DNA of 64,000 nucleotides from Microbulbifer guangxiensis (lineage in GTDB: Bacteria > Pseudomonadota > Gammaproteobacteria > Pseudomonadales > Cellvibrionaceae): positions 490,535 to 554,534 of the forward strand of contig NZ_JAJSAQ010000003.1 in NCBI RefSeq assembly GCF_021729075.1. The letters run 5' to 3'. Below are positions 8,766 through 17,963 of the stretch, piece after piece (position 1 is the first letter of the stretch; each line of letters begins with the position of its first letter). The position numbers and the translations under genes are program-made. Under the pieces are notes generated by a model. The model worked only from the letters and a program-made list of their open reading frames with translations. It was not told the origin of the DNA and searched no databases.

Positions 8766-9968
8766 GTGGAATATGCTCTGGACCCGCGGCAGACTCTCAT
8801 CATCGCCATCCTGGTCCTGTTCCTAGGCAAATACCTGACCGCCAGGGCGGGCGTACTGCGCCACTACAACATACCGGAGCCAGTCACTGGCGGTGTACTG
8901 GCTTCCCTCTTCTTTTTCCTGGTGTATCTCATCACTGACCGCGTCTTCGTTTTCGACCTTAGGGAACGGGACATCTTCCTGGTGGTTTTCTTTACCTGCA
9001 TCGGTCTTTCTTCCCGTATCAGCAGCCTGCTGGCAGGGGGGCGGGCGTTATTGATGCTGCTTCTGCTCGCCGTCGGGCTGCTTTTCCTGCAGAACCTGAT
9101 TGGCGTGGGTGTGGTTTCCCTGGCCGGGTTGGACCCTGTGGTGGGCGTCCTTGGTGGCAGTATTTCGCTCAGCGGTGGGCATGGCACGGCAATCGCCTGG
9201 GCTGCGATGCTGGAGGAGTCCTATGGCATTACCGACGCCATGGAAATCGGACTCGCCTGTGCGACATTCGGGTTGATTCTTGGCGGTATCGTCGGTGGAC
9301 CGATTGCGAATTTCCTCGTGACCCGTTATCAGCTCAAGTCCGGCAGCCATGAGCACATCACGGTAGGGATCCCGCAGGACAAGAAAGCCGAGACTATCAG
9401 CGTGGACTCGGTGCTAAACGCAATCCTGATGATCAGCATCGCGATCGGGATCGGGTTGCACCTGGATATGCTGCTGAAGCATCTCGGGATCAACATGCCG
9501 CTCTTTGTCAGCTGCCTGTTCGCCGGCATCCTGATGACGAACACGATTCCGCTGATGTTCAAGCAGCTGTCATGGCCCACCGGTACTGCCATACTGGCGC
9601 TGATCTCAGACCTGAGCCTGGGCCTCTTCCTGGCGATGTCGCTGATGAGCCTGCAGCTCTGGACACTGCTGGGGCTCGCCGGACCGATCGTTCTGCTATT
9701 GGCAGGACAGGTGATCGCAATCACCCTCTACGTCGTATTTTTCGTCTTTCGGGTGATGGGGCGGGATTACGATGCGGCAGTGATGGCCGCGGGCTTTGCC
9801 GGCCTGGGCCTGGGTGCAACACCCACTGCACTGGCCAACATGACGGCGGTTACCGAACGCCATGGACCCTCGCCCCAGGCATTTCTGGTCGTTCCCCTGG
9901 TCGGTGCTTTTTTTATCGATATTGCCAATGCGCTGGTGGTGAATGTCATGCTCAATTTTGTTTCGTAG
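8766..9968 (+). CDS. gltS: Sodium/glutamate symporter GltS
   Basis: A 400-aa inner-membrane carrier of the ESS family that takes up L-glutamate with sodium. It starts at a GTG preceded by GGGAGG. The chain is almost wholly hydrophobic with about ten or more membrane segments. The two inverted-repeat re-entrant regions are visible as Gly-rich stretches: GGSISLSGGHGTAIAW (~138-153) and GFAGLGLGATPTALANM (~343-359). The family name and length (E. coli 401 aa) fit well. No regulator is adjacent. Confidence 0.93.
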   Translation: MEYALDPRQTLIIAILVLFLGKYLTARAGVLRHYNIPEPVTGGVLASLFFFLVYLITDRVFVFDLRERDIFLVVFFTCIGLSSRISSLLAGGRALLMLLLLAVGLLFLQNLIGVGVVSLAGLDPVVGVLGGSISLSGGHGTAIAWAAMLEESYGITDAMEIGLACATFGLILGGIVGGPIANFLVTRYQLKSGSHEHITVGIPQDKKAETISVDSVLNAILMISIAIGIGLHLDMLLKHLGINMPLFVSCLFAGILMTNTIPLMFKQLSWPTGTAILALISDLSLGLFLAMSLMSLQLWTLLGLAGPIVLLLAGQVIAITLYVVFFVFRVMGRDYDAAVMAAGFAGLGLGATPTALANMTAVTERHGPSPQAFLVVPLVGAFFIDIANALVVNVMLNFVS

Positions 9969-10062
9969 TCCCTGCGGGCAAGCTCCCTGCACCAGCCATC
10001 GATGCAGCAAACAAGGCACAAAAAGCCCAATAAATTACACATGTCACAAACAGGACTCTGCT

Positions 10063-10101
10063 TGTGAAAAAGAGCGCCACTCGCCGGAGCGGCGACGTGG
10101 C
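10063..10101 (-). terminator. Intrinsic terminator for the ferritin-like gene
   Basis: On the minus strand GCCAC/GTGGC and CGCCG/CGGCG pair across a GAG-type loop (plus-strand span 10076-10101, with small bulges). They are followed by GCTCTTTTTC, a proper T-tract. The structure sits 39 bases past the stop of the minus-strand gene. No T-run follows on the plus strand, so it would not serve gltS well. Confidence 0.6.
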
Positions 10102-10139
10102 AAAAGTGACACAGGGCAGTGCGGGAGGCGGTATCCCGC

Positions 10140-10598
10140 TTACATATCCCAGAGAGAATTGGTCGCCATAGACAGGGTGATCCGTTCCTTGTCCTGAATC
10201 TGCTTGAGATCCTCGAATACCTCTTTGACCTCGGCAGACTCGATGGCACCGTAAACGGCCTCGTAGAGGTCGGAGAAGTAGCGATCCACCGCCCTCTGCA
10301 TGGTGTTGATCTCCTTGATGGTGGGCGGATCACTCAGCTCGAGGCCGTGGATGAAGTCCTTCACGGACTCCTCGTGGGTGTATTGCAGCCAGGTCTTCAT
10401 GACCTTGTGCTGGGCGACCTCGCCGTAATTAGCCAGGTTTTTTGCCATGCGCTCTTCGTGCTCGATCATGTGCTTGAGCAGGAGCTGGGTGCGGCTATCG
10501 TCCGACTTTTCCATCAAGTGGCGGTAAAAGTCAGCGATATCACGGTGGAACTTCTCGGCGTCCTTGAGAACTTCATACGCCTGTTTAAACGTCTTCAT
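10140..10598 (-). CDS. Ferritin-like four-helix protein of unknown function
   Basis: A 152-aa, highly helical, charged protein without signal peptide or membrane segments. Residues 11-30 (EKFHRDIADFY) and 36-52 (KHMIEHEERM) place Glu and His at spacings usual in rubrerythrin/ferritin-like diiron bundles. The second half has no equally clear ExxH, so metal binding is uncertain. AAAGG lies eight bases before the ATG. It begins 78 bases after the nuoN stop on the same strand, so it could ride on the nuo transcript, and a terminator follows it. A stress or redox role is inferred only from the fold. Confidence 0.75.
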   Translation of the reverse strand: MKTFKQAYEVLKDAEKFHRDIADFYRHLMEKSDDSRTQLLLKHMIEHEERMAKNLANYGEVAQHKVMKTWLQYTHEESVKDFIHGLELSDPPTIKEINTMQRAVDRYFSDLYEAVYGAIESAEVKEVFEDLKQIQDKERITLSMATNSLWDM

Positions 10599-10676
10599 CG
10601 GCGGGCCTTTGAATAGTTGTGGTTCTTTGCGGCGCGAAAGCGGGTGTTTTCTGTCCTGAAAATCATCATACCCTCG

Positions 10677-12200
10677 CTATGTATATAGTGCATGTAGCCA
10701 ATTGATCAAGGGCTGGGGGAAGACACCGAGTGCGAGAAGGGTCACGGACAGCACGAGCAACAGTAATTGTCCGTCCAGGGAAACCTGTCGTGCCGTGCCA
10801 TTCGCGGCTGCACGCTGGTGATCCCGCCGGAAGAGCGCGAGTAGCAGGCGCAGGTAATAGAAGAGGCCCAGGGCACTGCCAACAATGACCGCACTGATCA
10901 CCAGCCACAGTTCCCCCTCGATGCCGGCGGCAAAAATATAGAACTTGCCGATAAAACCGATGGTCAGGGGGATGCCCGCCAGCGACAAAAGCATGGCGGC
11001 AAAGCAGCCTCCCAGCAGCGGCGCGCGCCAGAACAAACCGGCAAAGTATGTGCCCGCGCAGGGATCCATGCCCGCTGCGTTGTGGCGATCCACATCGGTG
11101 ACAGCCTCATCCGCCACCAGACTGACGGTGGCAAAGGCGCCCAGTGTGGTGACGATATAGGCAATCAGATAGTAGAGGGCGGCCTCGCCACCGAAAGCCC
11201 CGTCGATCAGCAATGCCACTGCCAGGTAGCCGATGTGGGCAATCGATGAATAGGCCAGCAGGCGTTTCACATCATCCTGCATCAGGGCCAGCAGGTTGCC
11301 GCCGAGGATACTTGCCACCGCCAGTACCGTGAGCAGTGAGGTGGTGATCGTCTCTTCACCCAGCCCCGACAGTGTCAGCAGCCGCAACAGTATCGCCACG
11401 GCGGCGGCTTTACTGACGGTGGCGATCAGCGCCGTAACAGGCGTTGGGGCGCCCTGGTACACGTCCGGGGTCCAGATATGGAACGGCACCAGGGAGAGCT
11501 TGAAGGCCATGGCTGCGAGGACCAGCGTGACACCCGCCTGCATCAGTCCGGAGGCAGCTGCCGGTCCCTCGATGGCGGCGGCCACAGCGGCGAATTCCAG
11601 TGCGCCGGTGGCGCCGTATACCAGTGCAATGCCGAACAGCCCCAGAGCGCTGGTGAGCGCCGAGAGCAGCAGGTACTTGATGGCCGATTCCATCGCCGGT
11701 TCCCGCTCCTGCGCAGCGAACCCATTGCCGGTCAGGGGGAAGCCCAGCAATGGGTAGAGCGACAGCCCGACCAGCTCCAGAGCCAGAAAGAAACTGGCGA
11801 AGTGACTGGCACAGGCGAGCGTGCAGGCGCCCAGCAGACACAGCAGCAACAGGATATAAAACGCCTCGGGATGATCCGTTGCCGAGGGGATGATTGCCCG
11901 ACTGCGCAGGTAGCTGCGACCGAGGATGGCAACGGCGACGCCTGCCAGTAGCAGCAACGTGCAGAGCAACAGTGCCTGCCGATCCACCAGCAACAGCGCG
12001 GTGGCCTGTACCGAGGGAATACCGTTGCCGAGTCCAGCGGCGACCAGCAGGGAGGCGCAGATTGCCAGCAATAGCACGACGAGGGTGGTGCCAAGGGCCG
12101 CCCCGTGGCTGCGGAAAAACGCGACCTGCAGCATCAGGCACACAATGCCGCCGGTCAGAGTCAGCAGCGGCAGGATGGCATGGAGTTCCATGATGGTCAT
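10677..12200 (-). CDS. nuoN: NADH-quinone oxidoreductase subunit N
   Basis: NuoN is one of three antiporter-like membrane subunits of complex I and forms part of the proton path nearest the peripheral arm. The 507-aa product is hydrophobic with about 14 membrane helices. The key charged residues of the family are visible, such as the Glu in LELVGLSLYPLLG and Lys residues in AMAFKLSLVPFHIWTPDVY and QDDVKRLLAYSS. It is the last gene of the operon, and its ATG overlaps the nuoM stop (ATGA). A second ATG three codons in (MELHAIL) could also be used. Confidence 0.96.
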   Translation of the reverse strand: MTIMELHAILPLLTLTGGIVCLMLQVAFFRSHGAALGTTLVVLLLAICASLLVAAGLGNGIPSVQATALLLVDRQALLLCTLLLLAGVAVAILGRSYLRSRAIIPSATDHPEAFYILLLLCLLGACTLACASHFASFFLALELVGLSLYPLLGFPLTGNGFAAQEREPAMESAIKYLLLSALTSALGLFGIALVYGATGALEFAAVAAAIEGPAAASGLMQAGVTLVLAAMAFKLSLVPFHIWTPDVYQGAPTPVTALIATVSKAAAVAILLRLLTLSGLGEETITTSLLTVLAVASILGGNLLALMQDDVKRLLAYSSIAHIGYLAVALLIDGAFGGEAALYYLIAYIVTTLGAFATVSLVADEAVTDVDRHNAAGMDPCAGTYFAGLFWRAPLLGGCFAAMLLSLAGIPLTIGFIGKFYIFAAGIEGELWLVISAVIVGSALGLFYYLRLLLALFRRDHQRAAANGTARQVSLDGQLLLLVLSVTLLALGVFPQPLINWLHALYT

Positions 12201-13774
12201 GGCTTTCCTCCTCCTCCGAGGCCTGGGCTTTGCCGGGCTGAGACGGCCGCCTCTGCTGGCGGCAGGTCAGCCAGCGCTTTCTCGAGCGCGGGTGCGACAC
12301 TGTCCATCAACGGTTGCGGCCGCAGGCCGATGAACAGCAGCGCCAGGGCCAGGGCCAGCAACGCTAGCCACTCTCGTGCGGAGAGATCAACCGGGGGCGC
12401 AGAGGCACCCCCGGCAGCAGGGCTGCCGACATGGGCGCTGCCTTCCTGCCTCGGCGAGGGCGGCCCGAAGAGCGACCGCTGCACCATGACCAGTGCATAG
12501 AGGGCAGCACCGATCATGCCGAGCGCCGCGATGATGGCCTGCGGCGCGCTGCGTCCGAAACTGCCCAGTAATACGAGGAATTCCGCCACGAAATTCCCGA
12601 GGCCCGGCAGGCCGAGAGAGGCAACGGCAAAAAACAGCACGAACGCCGACAGCTTTGGCAGTGGTTCCCAGAGTCCGCCCATGCGATTCATGTCACGGGT
12701 GTGCAGCCGGTGCTGCAGGGCGCCCACCAGGGCAAACAGTGCCGCGGTGCTCAGCCCGTGGGCAAACAGCTGGACCACCGCCCCCTGCATGGCGATGGCG
12801 TTGAACGCATAGACCCCCAGCAGTACGAAGCCCATATGGCTGATACTGGAATAGGCCACCAGGCGTTTCATGTCGCTCTGGGCAAAAGCCAGCACCGCAC
12901 CGTAAACGACGCTGATGGCCCCCAGTGTCATCGCCACCGGCGCAAAAGCCTGCGAGGCCTCAGGGAACAGCGGCAGGGTAAAGCGCATCAGCCCATAGGC
13001 ACCGGTTTTGAGCAGAACCGCAGCGAGCAGGATGCTGCCGGCCGTCGGCGCCTGGGTATGCGCATCCGGCAGCCAGGGGTGAAACGGAATCGATGGCAGT
13101 TTTACCGTAAAGGCAAGGAAGAAACCGAGCATCAGCCAGTAGGCGGTTTCCGGGTCTATCCGCGTGGAGAGCAGGGCCTGGTAGCCGAAGGTCACCTCGC
13201 CGGTGGTCCGGAAGTGGATGAACACCAGGGCAATAATCGACACCAGCATCAGCAGGCTGCTGGCCTGGGTGAAAATGAAAAACTTGATCGCCGCTGCGGT
13301 GCGCCCCTCATAGCCCCAGATGGCGATGAGCAGCAGCATGGGTATCAGCATCACTTCCCAGAAGAAGAAAAACAGGAACAGGTCTACCGCGGTAAAGACG
13401 CCGGTGATGCCCGCCAGCACCCAGAGATAGTTCGCGTAGAAAAAACCGCGTCGATCGCTCACCTGGTTCCAGGTAACCAGCAAACCGAAAATCCCCATCG
13501 CCAGGGTCAGCAGCAACAGGCTGAAACTGAGTCCGTCCATCGCCAGGTGGAAGTGAATACCGAAACGCGGAATCCAGGGCAGGGAAAGTTCATACCACCA
13601 TCCCGCGCCGCTGTCGGAAGCGGGAAAAGCACTCACCTCCCCCAGTAACAGCAGCGAGGCCGCCACCAGGATCGCCAACGCGAGCCAGCGCGCGCTGCCT
13701 TTGCGCACACGTTCACAGAGGCCGGCGATCATGCCACCAGCTGCGAGCAGGACAATGAGCAGCGCAAGGATCAC
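12197..13774 (-). CDS. nuoM: NADH-quinone oxidoreductase subunit M
   Basis: Antiporter-like membrane subunit of complex I that carries one proton channel. The open frame extends further upstream to 13906, but that part lies inside nuoL. The likely start is the GTG at 13774, which overlaps the nuoL stop as GTGA and gives VILALLIVLLAAGG as first helix and 525 aa, the usual NuoM length. Family motifs seen include FFFFWEVMLIPMLLLIAIWG, the Lys in FTVKLPSIPFHPWLPDAHTQ, and QSDMKRLVAYSSISHMG. Confidence 0.95.
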   Translation of the reverse strand: MILALLIVLLAAGGMIAGLCERVRKGSARWLALAILVAASLLLLGEVSAFPASDSGAGWWYELSLPWIPRFGIHFHLAMDGLSFSLLLLTLAMGIFGLLVTWNQVSDRRGFFYANYLWVLAGITGVFTAVDLFLFFFFWEVMLIPMLLLIAIWGYEGRTAAAIKFFIFTQASSLLMLVSIIALVFIHFRTTGEVTFGYQALLSTRIDPETAYWLMLGFFLAFTVKLPSIPFHPWLPDAHTQAPTAGSILLAAVLLKTGAYGLMRFTLPLFPEASQAFAPVAMTLGAISVVYGAVLAFAQSDMKRLVAYSSISHMGFVLLGVYAFNAIAMQGAVVQLFAHGLSTAALFALVGALQHRLHTRDMNRMGGLWEPLPKLSAFVLFFAVASLGLPGLGNFVAEFLVLLGSFGRSAPQAIIAALGMIGAALYALVMVQRSLFGPPSPRQEGSAHVGSPAAGGASAPPVDLSAREWLALLALALALLFIGLRPQPLMDSVAPALEKALADLPPAEAAVSARQSPGLGGGGKP

Positions 13775-15603
13775 AGCAGCACCACCATCAGCAGGAAAAG
13801 CGTGAGTCCGCCGGCAACAGTGGCCAGGTACCAGCGCAGCTGTCCACTCTGGGACAGGCTGAGCAGGCCGTGCAGGTGGCGGCTGGCAGTAGCGACAAGC
13901 GCCCATAGTGCGTTGATGATGTCATTGCGGTTCAGCTGTGCCAGCCAGCGAAAGGGGCGGACCAGCAGCCAGGAGTAGAGCGTGTCGAAGCCCCAGCCGT
14001 GGCGCCAGAAAAATGCCAGCCCGGAGTTCGACAACCGCGGTGCTCGACGACGGAAAAGCTGCCATGCCAGCAGGGCGCCGAGGATCGGCGCAATACTGGC
14101 AAGGACGATCGTCCAGGTGGGTGGATGCAGGGCTTCTCCGGTGCTGAAAACGTCCTGCAATGGTGGCGCGAGCAGTCCACCGGCCAGTGCGAGGATCGCG
14201 AGCACCAGCAGCGGCAGTCGCATCGCCGTGCGATTGGCATCGGTGCAATGGGTGCTGGCACTCCCGGGCTTGCCGAAGAAAACTTTCAGCAGCAGCCGTG
14301 CCGTATAGGCGCCGGTAATCACCGCGCCCAGGATGCCAGCCCACCAGAACAGGTGTGCGCCCTGACCGGTACCCCAGGCACCGGCGAGAATGGCTTCTTT
14401 GCTGAAGAAGCCGGAAGTGGACGGCAGGGCGGCCAGGCAGGCACAACCCACGGCGAAGGTGGCAAAGGTGAACGGCAGCCTGCGATAGAGGCCCCCCATC
14501 TTTTCCAGTGCCTGCTCGTGGTGGAGACTCAGGATGATGGAGCCTGCCGCCAGAAACAGCAGCGCCTTGAAAAAGGCATGGGTCACCAGGTGGAAGATGG
14601 CCGCAGACCAGGCACCGACACCGAGGGCTAGGAACATGTAGCCCAGCTGACTGATGGTGGAGTAGGCCAGTACCCGTTTGATATCGGTCTGGACCAGCGC
14701 ACTGCAGCCTGCCAGTAGCAGTGTCAGTGCGCCCACGGTCGCCACGGTGGCCATCGCCAGGTTGGAGAGGGCAAAGAGCGGGTGCAGGCGCGCAATCAGG
14801 TAAACGCCGGCGGTGACCATGGTGGCCGCATGGATCAGGGCGCTGACCGGTGTGGGGCCGGCCATGGCATCGGGGAGCCAGGTCTGCAGTGGCAGTTGGG
14901 CCGACTTGCCCACTGCACCGCCCAGCAACAGTAATGCGGCGATGGTGACGACTGGTTGCTGCGGGCTGGCGGTGACTGCCTCCAGCAGCGGGCGGATCTG
15001 CAGGGTGCCGTACTCCCTGAACAGCAGAAACAGTCCGATGGCGAGGGCGGTGTCCCCGATGCGGGTGACCAGAAACGCCTTGATGGCCGCCTGACCGTTG
15101 TCCCGGTTGCGATACCAGAACCCGATCAGCAGATAGCTGCACAGGCCCACGCCCTCCCAGCCCAGGTAGAGCAACACCAGATTGTCCGCCAGCACCAGCA
15201 ACAGCATGGCCGCCACGAACAGGTTCAGGTAGGCGAAATAGCGCCGGAAGTCACCGTCGCCGCGCATGTAGCCCGTGGAGTAGAGATGGATCAGAAAGCC
15301 GACACCGGAAATCACCAGCAACATGACCACGGTCAGCCAGTCGGCGTACAGGTCAAAGCCCAGTTGCAGAGACCCTGCCGCCATCCAGGATCCCGCGGTA
15401 TAGGTGTGTTCGGCGGCGGGGTTTTGCACAAATTGCCCGAGAAAAAGTGCAAGACTGGCGACGGCCGAGAGGCCGACCGCCCCGACCGCAATCACGGCGA
15501 CGGGTGTTTCTGACACTGGCCGCGGCCGTAACAGTGCACTGGTTACCAGCAGCAGGAAGCCGGTGAGTGGCAGCAGTGGTATCAGTGCCAGCAGACTCGG
15601 CAT
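13771..15603 (-). CDS. nuoL: NADH-quinone oxidoreductase subunit L
   Basis: The distal antiporter-like subunit of complex I, with a proton channel and the long lateral helix. The 610-aa product matches family length. Motifs seen are YLGWEGVGLCSYLLIGFWY (channel Glu), VGKSAQLPLQTWLPDAMAGP (Lys), LIHAATMVTAGVYLIAR, and QTDIKRVLAYSTISQLGYM. The last ~100 residues contain the amphipathic lateral helix and the final anchor helix. One base separates its ATG from the nuoK stop, so translation is probably coupled. Confidence 0.97.
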   Translation of the reverse strand: MPSLLALIPLLPLTGFLLLVTSALLRPRPVSETPVAVIAVGAVGLSAVASLALFLGQFVQNPAAEHTYTAGSWMAAGSLQLGFDLYADWLTVVMLLVISGVGFLIHLYSTGYMRGDGDFRRYFAYLNLFVAAMLLLVLADNLVLLYLGWEGVGLCSYLLIGFWYRNRDNGQAAIKAFLVTRIGDTALAIGLFLLFREYGTLQIRPLLEAVTASPQQPVVTIAALLLLGGAVGKSAQLPLQTWLPDAMAGPTPVSALIHAATMVTAGVYLIARLHPLFALSNLAMATVATVGALTLLLAGCSALVQTDIKRVLAYSTISQLGYMFLALGVGAWSAAIFHLVTHAFFKALLFLAAGSIILSLHHEQALEKMGGLYRRLPFTFATFAVGCACLAALPSTSGFFSKEAILAGAWGTGQGAHLFWWAGILGAVITGAYTARLLLKVFFGKPGSASTHCTDANRTAMRLPLLVLAILALAGGLLAPPLQDVFSTGEALHPPTWTIVLASIAPILGALLAWQLFRRRAPRLSNSGLAFFWRHGWGFDTLYSWLLVRPFRWLAQLNRNDIINALWALVATASRHLHGLLSLSQSGQLRWYLATVAGGLTLFLLMVVLL

Positions 15604-15604
15604 A

Positions 15605-15934
15605 TCACCCCCGCATCCCGCTCAGCTGGTCGATATCCACCGTCTTGTGGTGGCGGTAGAAGTGCAGGGCCAGGGCCAGACCAATGGCGATCTCGGCCGC
15701 CGCCACGGTGATGGCAAAAACAAACATCACCTGTCCATCGGCGTTGCCCCAGTGCGCACCGGCCACAACGAAGGCGAGCGCGGCTGCATTCGTGCAGATC
15801 TCCACACTCATCAGCATGAAGAGTACATTTCTCCGCACCAGCATCCCGATGAGCCCGAGGCAAAAGAGCGCAGATGCCAGCAGCAGGCCGTGCTGCAGGG
15901 CGATATCGGCACTGGCCTGAGTCACGTCAGTCAT
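15605..15934 (-). CDS. nuoK: NADH-quinone oxidoreductase subunit K
   Basis: A small three-helix membrane subunit of complex I. The product from the ATG at 15934 is 109 aa. The frame stays open upstream to 16102, but that is nuoJ in another frame. The conserved Glu residues are present in [14 protein letters not shown] and in [14 protein letters not shown], both known to matter for proton coupling. The start overlaps the nuoJ stop by eight bases. Confidence 0.95.
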   Translation of the reverse strand: MTDVTQASADIALQHGLLLASALFCLGLIGMLVRRNVLFMLMSVEICTNAAALAFVVAGAHWGNADGQVMFVFAITVAAAEIAIGLALALHFYRHHKTVDIDQLSGMRG

Positions 15935-16442
15935 GCCCGGGTCTCTCCGCTTCCGGGTTGTCGCGGCGGGCCAGGTGAAAGGCCCCGACGAGGCCCGCCA
16001 GCAGCACCATCGACGCGAGTTCAACGGCGAGCAGGTAGTGGCCAAACAGCGCCGCGCCCACCTGCCTCGGGCCCACGTAATGCACGTCTCCAGAGTGCGC
16101 ACCGGTACCGATCAGCAACAGGAACAGGAGCAGAAGAATCGCTGACAGCAGTCCGGGTCCAATCCATGCCGCTGGCGCCAGCCACTGGCGCTCCTGCTCT
16201 ACTGACGCATCACCCTGGTTCATCATCATGATCACGAACAGTATCAGCACCATGATCGCGCCCGCGTAGACGATGACCTCCAGAGCCGCGGCAAAGGGGG
16301 CGCCATAAAGGACAAAGATCAGCGCAATCGCCAGCAGGGAAACGATCAGGTACAGCAGCGCATGCACGGCATTGCGCGCCGTGATGACGAACAGGGTGGC
16401 GATGAGCGCTATCGCTGCACTGAAGTAAAAAAATATCGACAT
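15927..16442 (-). CDS. nuoJ: NADH-quinone oxidoreductase subunit J
   Basis: A five-helix membrane subunit of complex I, 171 aa here, as in E. coli (184 aa) and Pseudomonas. Recognisable parts are [19 protein letters not shown] and the pi-bulge helix [20 protein letters not shown]. Like other members it ends in a short charged tail. The gene lies 29 bases downstream of nuoI. Confidence 0.95.
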   Translation of the reverse strand: MSIFFYFSAAIALIATLFVITARNAVHALLYLIVSLLAIALIFVLYGAPFAAALEVIVYAGAIMVLILFVIMMMNQGDASVEQERQWLAPAAWIGPGLLSAILLLLFLLLIGTGAHSGDVHYVGPRQVGAALFGHYLLAVELASMVLLAGLVGAFHLARRDNPEAERPGHD

Positions 16443-16471
16443 GTCCTGGCTCCTGTTCCTCCCTGCTGTGG

Positions 16472-16987
16472 TCAGAGGTTCAGCCCGCGGATATCCACGG
16501 GTTCGCGTTCATTTTCCGCTTCGCCCTTGTCCTTGCCGACTACAGCCTTGCCGGCGACACCGTAGAAGCTGTAATCGTGATACTTGCCCGTGCCACTGAT
16601 CAGCAGGTCCTCCTTTTCGTAGACCATGTTCTGGCGGTCGTACTCACACATCTCGAAATCCGGAGTGAGCTGGATGGCGTAGGTCGGGCAGGCTTCCTCG
16701 CACAGGCCGCACATAATGCAGCGGGAAAAATTGATGCGGAAATAGGCCGGGTACCAGCGCCCGTTTTCGTCTTCGGCTTTCTGCAGGGAAATGCAGTCCG
16801 GGGGGCAGGCCACCGCACAGAGGTTGCAGGCCACGCAGCGTTCGCTGCCATCCGGTTCCCGCGTCAGCACGATCCGACCGCGATAGCGCGGTGCCAGATA
16901 GGGTTTTTCGTCCGGGTACTCCACGGTGACCCGTGGTGTAAACAGGTGGCGAAACACCAGCCAGAGACTGCGTAATTGACTGATCAC
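16472..16987 (-). CDS. nuoI: NADH-quinone oxidoreductase subunit I
   Basis: NuoI carries two [4Fe-4S] clusters (N6a and N6b) that pass electrons from NuoG towards NuoB. The start is set at the GTG at 16987, giving 171 aa that begin with [12 protein letters not shown]. The open frame continues upstream to 17143 but overlaps nuoH. Both cluster motifs are intact: [11 protein letters not shown] at C51-C61, with C65 for the other cluster, and [11 protein letters not shown] at C90-C100, followed by Pro. AGAGGGA lies about ten bases before the start. Confidence 0.93.
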   Translation of the reverse strand: MISQLRSLWLVFRHLFTPRVTVEYPDEKPYLAPRYRGRIVLTREPDGSERCVACNLCAVACPPDCISLQKAEDENGRWYPAYFRINFSRCIMCGLCEEACPTYAIQLTPDFEMCEYDRQNMVYEKEDLLISGTGKYHDYSFYGVAGKAVVGKDKGEAENEREPVDIRGLNL

Positions 16988-17006
16988 GATGCCGGTCCCT
17001 CTCGTA

Positions 17007-17963
17007 TTACTGGAGCCATAGCAGTATCCCCCCGGTGGCCAGCAGGTTGGCGAGTGACAGTGGCAACAGTACTTTCCAGCCGAATTGCATGAGCTGGTCA
17101 TAGCGAGGGCGCGGCAGGGCCGCACGCAGCAGTACGAAGACACAGACCAGCAGTGCCGTTTTCAGGCTGAACCAGACCAGTGGTGGTAACCAAGGGCCGA
17201 GCCAGCCGCCGAGAAACAATGTGGTAACCAGCGCCGAGATAAGAATGACGGACAGGTACTCGCCCACAAAGAACATGCCGAATTTCATACTGGAATACTC
17301 GGTATGAAAGCCGGCCGTGAGTTCGTGTTCCGCCTCCGGCAGGTCGAATGGCAACCGATGGCTCTCGGCGATCCCGGCGATAAAAAAGATCACGAAGCCC
17401 AGAAGTTGCGGCAGCACAAACCAGCCATCGGCCTGTGCAGCCACGATATCGCGAAGATTGAAACTGCCCGCCAGCATGACCACGCCCATCAGGCTGATGC
17501 CCATGAAAACTTCGTAGGAAACCGTCTGCGCCGCGGCCCGCAAGCCGCCGAGCAGGGCGTATTTGTTGTTGGAGGCATAGGCGCCGAGCACCACGCTGTA
17601 GACGGCCAGCGAGGACATGGCGAGCACAAACAGAAGGCCCACATTCAGGTCCACGATACCGATACCCGGTGCGAACGGGACTACCGCAAATCCCAGCAGC
17701 ATGGTGGCCATCACCAGGGTGGGAGCGAGGACGAACACGGGGCGGTCTGCAAAGCGCGGGATAAAATCTTCCTTGAAGAAGAGCTTGATCATGTCCGCGA
17801 CCACCTGTAACAGGCCGAAGGGGCCAACCCGGTTGGGGCCCGGCCTGTCCTGCCAGAAGCCCAGAAGTCGCCGTTCCACCCAGGTGAGCAGTGCCGCCAG
17901 CAGCACGATCGTGGTGAGTATGCCGAAGATATTCACCAGCTGTATGAAGATGGAGGAACTCAA
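17007..17963 (-). CDS. nuoH: NADH-quinone oxidoreductase subunit H
   Basis: NuoH forms much of the quinone chamber and links the membrane and peripheral arms. The 318-aa product has eight or so membrane helices. The conserved loops are present: [20 protein letters not shown] (~29-48), and the acidic loop [20 protein letters not shown] with [10 protein letters not shown] after it. The ATG overlaps the end of nuoG by four bases (ATGA type). Confidence 0.97.
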   Translation of the reverse strand: MSSSIFIQLVNIFGILTTIVLLAALLTWVERRLLGFWQDRPGPNRVGPFGLLQVVADMIKLFFKEDFIPRFADRPVFVLAPTLVMATMLLGFAVVPFAPGIGIVDLNVGLLFVLAMSSLAVYSVVLGAYASNNKYALLGGLRAAAQTVSYEVFMGISLMGVVMLAGSFNLRDIVAAQADGWFVLPQLLGFVIFFIAGIAESHRLPFDLPEAEHELTAGFHTEYSSMKFGMFFVGEYLSVILISALVTTLFLGGWLGPWLPPLVWFSLKTALLVCVFVLLRAALPRPRYDQLMQFGWKVLLPLSLANLLATGGILLWLQ

